Below are positions 60,147 through 64,000 of a DNA stretch of 64,000 nucleotides, one piece after another (the stretch's first letter is position 1; every line of letters begins with the position of its first letter). The notes under the pieces are model-generated. The model was given only the letters and a program-made list of their open reading frames with translations. It was not told the DNA's origin and did not search any database. Source of the DNA: an uncultured Desulfuromusa sp. (GTDB taxonomy: Bacteria; Desulfobacterota; Desulfuromonadia; Desulfuromonadales; Geopsychrobacteraceae); contig NZ_OY776574.1 of the NCBI RefSeq assembly GCF_963675815.1, positions 2,474,001-2,538,000 on the forward strand, read 5' to 3'. The position numbers and the translations under genes are program-made.

Positions 60147-60657
60147 AAGTACACACCTCCTATTTGTCATTATCATTTACCCGGACCATTCGGCCCGGGT
60201 ACCGTTCAGGTCTTCACTGAGGTGAGTCCTCCCCGCCTTTGCGGGGCTCGTTTCCACCGGCTACTATGCCATCTGCTGACTTCTTCCATGCGGTCAGAGT
60301 CGGTTACCCGACCCTCAGCCGTTACGGCGCATGGGAGACCTCCCGGGGTAAACACGTGTCTTTCAGTACGTGAATGTCGGATTTACGGACATACCCTGTA
60401 ATGGATAGAGGACTTTGCCTTGTTGTGCAGGCTCGTCCCGGTATGTGCGCCTTATATCCGATTTCTGTACGTCATCCCGTACCTTCGCGCTACCTTGCCT
60501 CAGCAAGGCGGCTTCCTTCCGAAGCATCGTCACCGGTACCCCGTTGCACTACCACTACACCCTTCGCCTCCATCAGGCTGGGTCTAGGACTTGCCAAACG
60601 AATTGAAACCGTTTACGTTTGACTCACTTTTAAGAACATGTGCCGTGCCCCGCACAC
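60147..60657 (-). ncRNA. Group II intron, 5' ribozyme portion (domain I region)
   Basis: The minus strand begins with GTGTGCGGGGCACGG near 60657, which fits the GUGYG 5' end. It continues as a non-coding, highly structured GC-rich stretch of about 510 bases up to the maturase start. Paired segments include CCCGGGCC-type and GCCTTGCTGAGGCAAGG-type hairpins. Domains IV-VI are lost with the maturase, so the intron is a 5' fragment. Strand and flanks fit the class C introns that insert in attC sites. Confidence 0.72.
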
Positions 60658-60724
60658 ACCAGGGGCTGGTTCGGATTGCCTCCACGCTGCGCGTACCGGC
60701 AACCGCACAGCCCTGCCGTTATGT
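60658..60724 (+). other. attC site interrupted by the group II intron
   Basis: GGGGCTG/CAGCCCT and GG(A)TTGCC/GGCAACC pair around CTCCACGCTGCGCGTACC, with one extrahelical A. The right core is GTTATGT (60718-60724). The left core is missing or replaced at the intron boundary. The next gene starts 43 bases on. Confidence 0.65.
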
Positions 60725-60766
60725 GCATACAGTCTGCATGAACCACTGTCATGGGGAGTTTAATCT

Positions 60767-61171
60767 ATGAGTATAAAGCCAGGATCATGTCTTTGTGGTG
60801 AGGTCTCTTTTGAAATAGAAGGTGATTTTGATAATCTTTACCTTTGTCATTGCAGTCGGTGTCGAAAAGATACAGGCTCAGCTCATGGAGCCAATCTTTT
60901 TTCGTCTACTGCCAAGCTGAAATGGTTGTCAGGATTCGATAAGGTCACAAATTTTACATTGCCTTCAACTCAGCACAACAAATCATTTTGCTCAATTTGT
61001 GGGTCGGCACTTCCAAATATTCAAAGGGGAGGTCAACTTCTAATGGTTCCTGCGGGAAGCCTTGATTGTGACCTCCATATCACACCTACCTCTCATATTT
61101 TTATTTCCAGCAAAGCAAATTGGGATAAAGATCTTCATAAATTTCCTATGATAGAGACTTTGCCGACATAA
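60767..61171 (+). CDS. GFA-family protein (cassette gene)
   Basis: 134 residues of the glutathione-dependent formaldehyde-activating enzyme/centromere protein V fold. Zinc ligands are CLCGEVSF, CHCSRCRKDTGS and CSICGSALP. Members bind two Zn; most are not proven formaldehyde enzymes. It stands directly after an attC right core, so it is probably the last integron cassette before the core chromosome resumes. I saw no intact attC after it. Confidence 0.88.
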   Translation: MSIKPGSCLCGEVSFEIEGDFDNLYLCHCSRCRKDTGSAHGANLFSSTAKLKWLSGFDKVTNFTLPSTQHNKSFCSICGSALPNIQRGGQLLMVPAGSLDCDLHITPTSHIFISSKANWDKDLHKFPMIETLPT

Positions 61172-61231
61172 GCATAAAATCTCACAGGGACGGGAGCAAT
61201 ATAGAATGTCCCTTTTCTTGACGCAGAACGA

Positions 61232-61269
61232 AATGGCGGCAGGTCGAAATTGACCTGTCGCCATTTTTA
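61232..61269 (+). terminator. Terminator between the island and hisG
   Basis: AATGGCGGCAGGTC and GACCTGTCGCCATT form a stem with one G-U pair and a GAAATT loop, followed by TTTTATT. Confidence 0.8.
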
Positions 61270-61370
61270 TTGCCTAAAAATAAAACTATGATTGAAGTTT
61301 ATCCTGCATGTTGGCAGAATGCCGAAAATCAAATATTGACAAAAATCACGAATCAACGAGGGATATTGTT

Positions 61371-62309
61371 ATGTCTTATGGCAAAAAAGAGGGTGTTCTC
61401 TATTTCGGGATACCGTCAGGAAGTTTGAACGAGCAGGTTTTGCGTCTTCTGGCTAAATCGGGACGACCATTAAAAGCGGGTCGACAATATGAGCTACAGG
61501 GGCCATACGATAAAGATGTGGTTTTCCGGGTGCTGGATCGTAAAGAGATGCCCCAGAAGGTTGCGGATGGCATTGTCGATTGTGGTATTACCGGTAAGGA
61601 TTATATTTTCGAAGCTGATCGCGAACAAGAGGTTGAGGTGTTGGGTGATTTCATCTTCTCCAAATATACCAATCAGCCGTCCCGTTTGGTTCTCGCCAGT
61701 CGCCCGGAGCTGGGGATTGAAAAGCCTGAAGACTGTCAGGGGAGAATAATCGCAACAGAATTGCCAAATCTGACCAAACGGCGGATGGCGGAATTGTATG
61801 GTATTGAAGATATTAAAATTCTTCACAGTGAAGGCAAAACCGAGGCCAAGGTGAATATGGGTGAATGTGATGCTTTTACCGATATTACTGAGACCGGCGC
61901 GACGTTAAAGGCCAATGGGAACAATATTGTTGCTGAATTGTTCACCTCGAATCCGCAGTTGATAGCTAATCGTGATGCCGTAAAAGATATCGCTAAATTC
62001 GAAAAAATGGAAGATATCCGCATGTGTATTGACGCGGTTCTCCAGGCAGAGAGGGAGCCGGTCTATATGGTGTTTATGGACGTGCCGACTGCAGTGCTGT
62101 CCGAGGTCGAGAAGATGTTGCCGTCGGTTATTTCGCCGACTGTCAGTCCGGTGGTCGATGAAACTTGGCGGAGTGTTGCTGCGGTTATCCGCGAATCGCA
62201 GTTAAATATTCTGGCACCAAAACTGTTACGGTTAGGCGTTGACGGGATTGTGCCGATTCCAGCACCGAAGGTGTTTACGCAGGATATGGTGAAAGCCAAC
62301 CATTTTTAA
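61371..62309 (+). CDS. hisG: ATP phosphoribosyltransferase HisG
   Basis: First enzyme of histidine synthesis, joining ATP and PRPP. The 312 residues show LYFGIPSGSLNEQVLRLL, DCGITGKDYI, IATELPNLTKRRM and the phosphoribosyl-binding loop ECDAFTDITETGATLKANG. The C-terminal ~75 residues form the regulatory domain of long-form HisG, so feedback by histidine is expected. ATG 61371 has GAGGG upstream; the frame extends to 61308 without homology. hisI follows 146 bases later. Confidence 0.93.
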   Translation: MSYGKKEGVLYFGIPSGSLNEQVLRLLAKSGRPLKAGRQYELQGPYDKDVVFRVLDRKEMPQKVADGIVDCGITGKDYIFEADREQEVEVLGDFIFSKYTNQPSRLVLASRPELGIEKPEDCQGRIIATELPNLTKRRMAELYGIEDIKILHSEGKTEAKVNMGECDAFTDITETGATLKANGNNIVAELFTSNPQLIANRDAVKDIAKFEKMEDIRMCIDAVLQAEREPVYMVFMDVPTAVLSEVEKMLPSVISPTVSPVVDETWRSVAAVIRESQLNILAPKLLRLGVDGIVPIPAPKVFTQDMVKANHF

Positions 62310-62312
62310 TGG

Positions 62313-62440
62313 TATTTTCAACGCTGAGACGCTGAGATTGGAGAGTTCGCAGAGAAAAAATATTTGATCTAAAATAAAAGATTAAATTTCAGTTTTTGAC
62401 TTTCTCTGCTCCTCTCCGCCTCTCCGTTAAAATATTTCTT
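62313..62440. repeat. Imperfect inverted-repeat element between hisG and hisI
   Basis: The left side reads CAACGCTGAGACGCTGAGA then GTTCGCAGAGAAA. The right side, inverted, reads TTAACGGAGAGGCGGAGAGG then AGCAGAGAAAG. Purine-rich CGCAGAGA-type repeats of this kind are dispersed in many deltaproteobacterial genomes. The arms pair imperfectly around an AT-rich centre. It could form a large hairpin in the his transcript. Confidence 0.6.
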
Positions 62441-62455
62441 TTTTGGGAGATTGTA

Positions 62456-62851
62456 ATGGCTAACAAGGTATTAGAAGAAGGAACAGAATTACAGATTGAT
62501 TTTGAAAAGCGTGGCGGTTTGATTCCTGCTGTGGTTCAGGATGTCGCCGATGGTCGGATCCTGATGGTCGCTTACGCCAACGAACTGGCGTTGCAGACAT
62601 CTTTCGAAAAGGGGATGGCCACCTTCTGGTCGACATCACGTAACGAACTCTGGACCAAAGGGGAAACGTCGGGAGACTTTCTCAAGATTGTTGAGATTCT
62701 GACCGACTGTGACCAGGATGCGATAATTTATCGTGTCGTTCCGCAGGGTGGCGGTTCCTGCCACACCAAAGACCCGGACACCGGAAAAACCCGTGAGACT
62801 TGCTTTTATCGCAAGATTGATCTGAAAAGTAAAAATCTGGAAATGCTTTAA
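62456..62851 (+). CDS. hisI: Phosphoribosyl-AMP cyclohydrolase HisI
   Basis: Third step of histidine synthesis: zinc-dependent hydrolysis of the adenine ring of PR-AMP. The 131 residues contain ILMVAYANELAL, TFWSTSRNELWTKGETSG, the metal-binding DCDQDAIIYRV, and the ligand cysteines in GGSCHTKD and RETCFY. ATG 62456 follows GGGAG. It lacks a fused HisE domain. Confidence 0.95.
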   Translation: MANKVLEEGTELQIDFEKRGGLIPAVVQDVADGRILMVAYANELALQTSFEKGMATFWSTSRNELWTKGETSGDFLKIVEILTDCDQDAIIYRVVPQGGGSCHTKDPDTGKTRETCFYRKIDLKSKNLEML

Positions 62852-62914
62852 CCGGAAGAAAGTCAGTGCATATGTCCTGAAACTCAGAACTTACAGATCC
62901 GTACTGGATTGATT

Positions 62915-62955
62915 AAAGCCGAACGGAGCAGATAGAATTGCTTTGTTCGGCTTTT
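62915..62955 (+). terminator. Terminator after hisI
   Basis: AAAGCCGAAC and GTTCGGCTTT form a 10-bp stem around a 20-base loop, with TTTT after it. Confidence 0.75.
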
Positions 62956-62980
62956 GCGTTTTTACAGCTTTGTCGAGGTG

Positions 62981-63127
62981 ATGATAGCAACGTCTCTTGA
63001 CTGGCGGGGAGAGACTAACCGGTTCTCTTTGATCAGTGGCAAGAAAGCTTTAGTGGACAAACGCTGGGATAGGTATCATGATGCAAAAACTTGGGCTGAA
63101 GCTCTCAAACCCAAACAGGGAAATTGA
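62981..63127 (+). CDS. Possible 48-residue protein
   Basis: A short frame beginning MIATSLDWRGETNRFS and ending WAEALKPKQGN, three bases before the next gene. GAGGTG lies very close to its ATG. The composition is protein-like, but I recognise no family and the reading frame could be chance. It might be a leader peptide. Confidence 0.25.
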   Translation: MIATSLDWRGETNRFSLISGKKALVDKRWDRYHDAKTWAEALKPKQGN

Positions 63128-63129
63128 CT

Positions 63130-64000
63130 ATGATCAAGAAAACAATAATATCGTCGGTGATGTTCATTTCTCTTTTTCTTTTTTGTTCACTCTCTTCATC
63201 CGTGTATTCCCAGGAGACAGGATCTCTTCTTGAAGTCACGCCAATCGTTGAAAATTATGCCTTCAATGTCGTCAAGCCAATGCTCGATTCTTACAGTAAA
63301 AAAGATAAATTATCCCAATTACTGAAGGTTTCGGAGATTATGACGGATTCAAAACTTGGTCTTCAAATAAACGCCATTGAGCCAAGTCAATTTATTATCT
63401 ATGATAAATTGGAAACACTGAAGCTCGGATTTCTGTACACGTTCAATCTTTCATCGGAACAAAAACAGATCCTAAAAAACTGGCGGGCCAAATTTATGCG
63501 TTTGAACCCGGCAGATGTTTTTTTTGCTCCTTCCGCGAGTGACATTATCGAAACAAAAGCCGCTTTTGGCTGTTCCCATTATGCCAGATCATTTATTGCT
63601 GTGGTCAAAGCGCTGAATCTGGTGAGTCATCCCGAAGATATCCGTTACGCGATTACGAGCAAGTCAGATAATTACAACCAGGCGTTGGCTGAAGGAGATA
63701 AAGACATGACAATCAATGGCCATCAATTCGTCATTGTGAGGATTGCCGGTCGATGGATAGGATTAAATACCTCCAAAAGCGAATGGACTCAACTGCCTGA
63801 CAATTTTATCCCCGACTCTGTTTTTCCTCCCCAAAATATTTCTGTCCAATTCGCCTCATATCCGGAAGTGACATTTCTATTCCGTAAAATTGGGAAAGAC
63901 TTTAATGACGACTGTAATGACAGTTCATTGACCTCTCTTATGAATATCTATCGTTCGGGGGATGAAAATAATCCGGATTTCAAATGGGAAAAATATACAC
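63130..64000 (+). CDS. Exported protein with transglutaminase-like Cys/His pattern (partial)
   Basis: An open frame of 290 codons that runs off the window. A signal peptide (IKKTIISSVMFISLFLFCSLSSSVYS) is followed by a domain in which AAFGCSHYARSFIAVVKAL supplies a Cys at a helix start. INGHQFVIVRIAGRWIGLNTS supplies a downstream His and a polar residue. This order and spacing resemble transglutaminase-like cysteine peptidases. ATG 63130 is 3 bases after a small frame and lacks a strong ribosome-binding site. The C-terminus is unseen, and the assignment is tentative. Confidence 0.6.
   Translation, partial: MIKKTIISSVMFISLFLFCSLSSSVYSQETGSLLEVTPIVENYAFNVVKPMLDSYSKKDKLSQLLKVSEIMTDSKLGLQINAIEPSQFIIYDKLETLKLGFLYTFNLSSEQKQILKNWRAKFMRLNPADVFFAPSASDIIETKAAFGCSHYARSFIAVVKALNLVSHPEDIRYAITSKSDNYNQALAEGDKDMTINGHQFVIVRIAGRWIGLNTSKSEWTQLPDNFIPDSVFPPQNISVQFASYPEVTFLFRKIGKDFNDDCNDSSLTSLMNIYRSGDENNPDFKWEKYT

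Noticed and set aside
60029..60622. Small plus-strand proteins in the 60.0-60.6 kb stretch
   Set aside because: The region is the structured 5' part of a group II intron on the minus strand; the frames are chance openings, a common misannotation.

Overview
The window reads as a chromosomal segment of an anaerobic, Gram-negative deltaproteobacterium of the Desulfuromonadales type (Desulfuromonas/Pelobacter/Geobacter relatives). This is inferred from gene content and order, not from a database search: a dcw cell-wall cluster, ispE-tRNA-Gln-prs-rplY-pth-ychF next to rpsF-rpsR-DUF2232-rplI, two TRAP transporters with sigma-54-type promoters, a K+-dependent membrane pyrophosphatase, a class I hybrid cluster protein, and c-di-GMP signalling genes. 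Base composition is moderate, and most starts have good Shine-Dalgarno sites or ATGA overlaps.

Layout. 1-9.5 kb: division/peptidoglycan cluster mraY(3' end)-murD-ftsW-murG-murC-ddl-ftsQ-ftsA-ftsZ, with no murB between murC and ddl and with two apparent single-base insertions in ftsA. 9.7-15.7 kb: acyl-CoA synthetase, a B12-binding-type radical SAM protein, a small lipoprotein, a candidate small RNA, an RhlE-type DEAD-box helicase and a 41-residue basic protein. 15.7-22.3 kb (minus strand): a DctPQM TRAP transporter and a TAXI-TRAP system, each behind a -24/-12 promoter. 22.5-29.3 kb: ispE, tRNA-Gln (with its 3' end duplicated downstream), prs, rplY, pth, hppA, ychF. 29.4-35.5 kb (minus strand): a complete N-type ATPase operon lying between ychF and rpsF. 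35.7-39.2 kb: rpsF-rpsR-DUF2232-rplI and an alanine-glyoxylate-type aminotransferase.

39.3-45.2 kb is a signalling unit: a binding-protein-like lipoprotein, a hybrid histidine kinase with a cysteine-rich PAS domain, an HD-GYP response regulator and a PilZ protein. Together they suggest a ligand-to-c-di-GMP pathway. 45.2-50.4 kb holds hcp and a divergent four-gene operon: a cytoplasmic binding-protein-like protein, a UreG/HypB-like GTPase, an ABC ATPase without a permease, and a small zinc-ribbon protein. Two near-identical FNR/HcpR-like palindromes lie in the shared intergenic region. This is the best candidate here for an undescribed system, probably in nitrosative-stress or Fe-S/metal handling.

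50.5-61.2 kb is a decayed mobile integron island. It contains the 3' end of an integron-type integrase, an attI-like site, gene cassettes (CPBP protease, methyltransferase, alpha/beta hydrolase, VOC protein, GFA protein) with foldable attC sites, three copies of a 141-190 bp inverted-repeat element, an IS110 remnant, a second MITE-like element, and the 5' half of a group II intron inserted in an attC on the opposite strand. Non-cassette cargo includes a LysR/carboxymuconolactone decarboxylase/beta-propeller set and a MarR/methyltransferase pair. The core chromosome resumes with hisG and hisI, and the window ends inside an exported protein with a transglutaminase-like Cys/His pattern.
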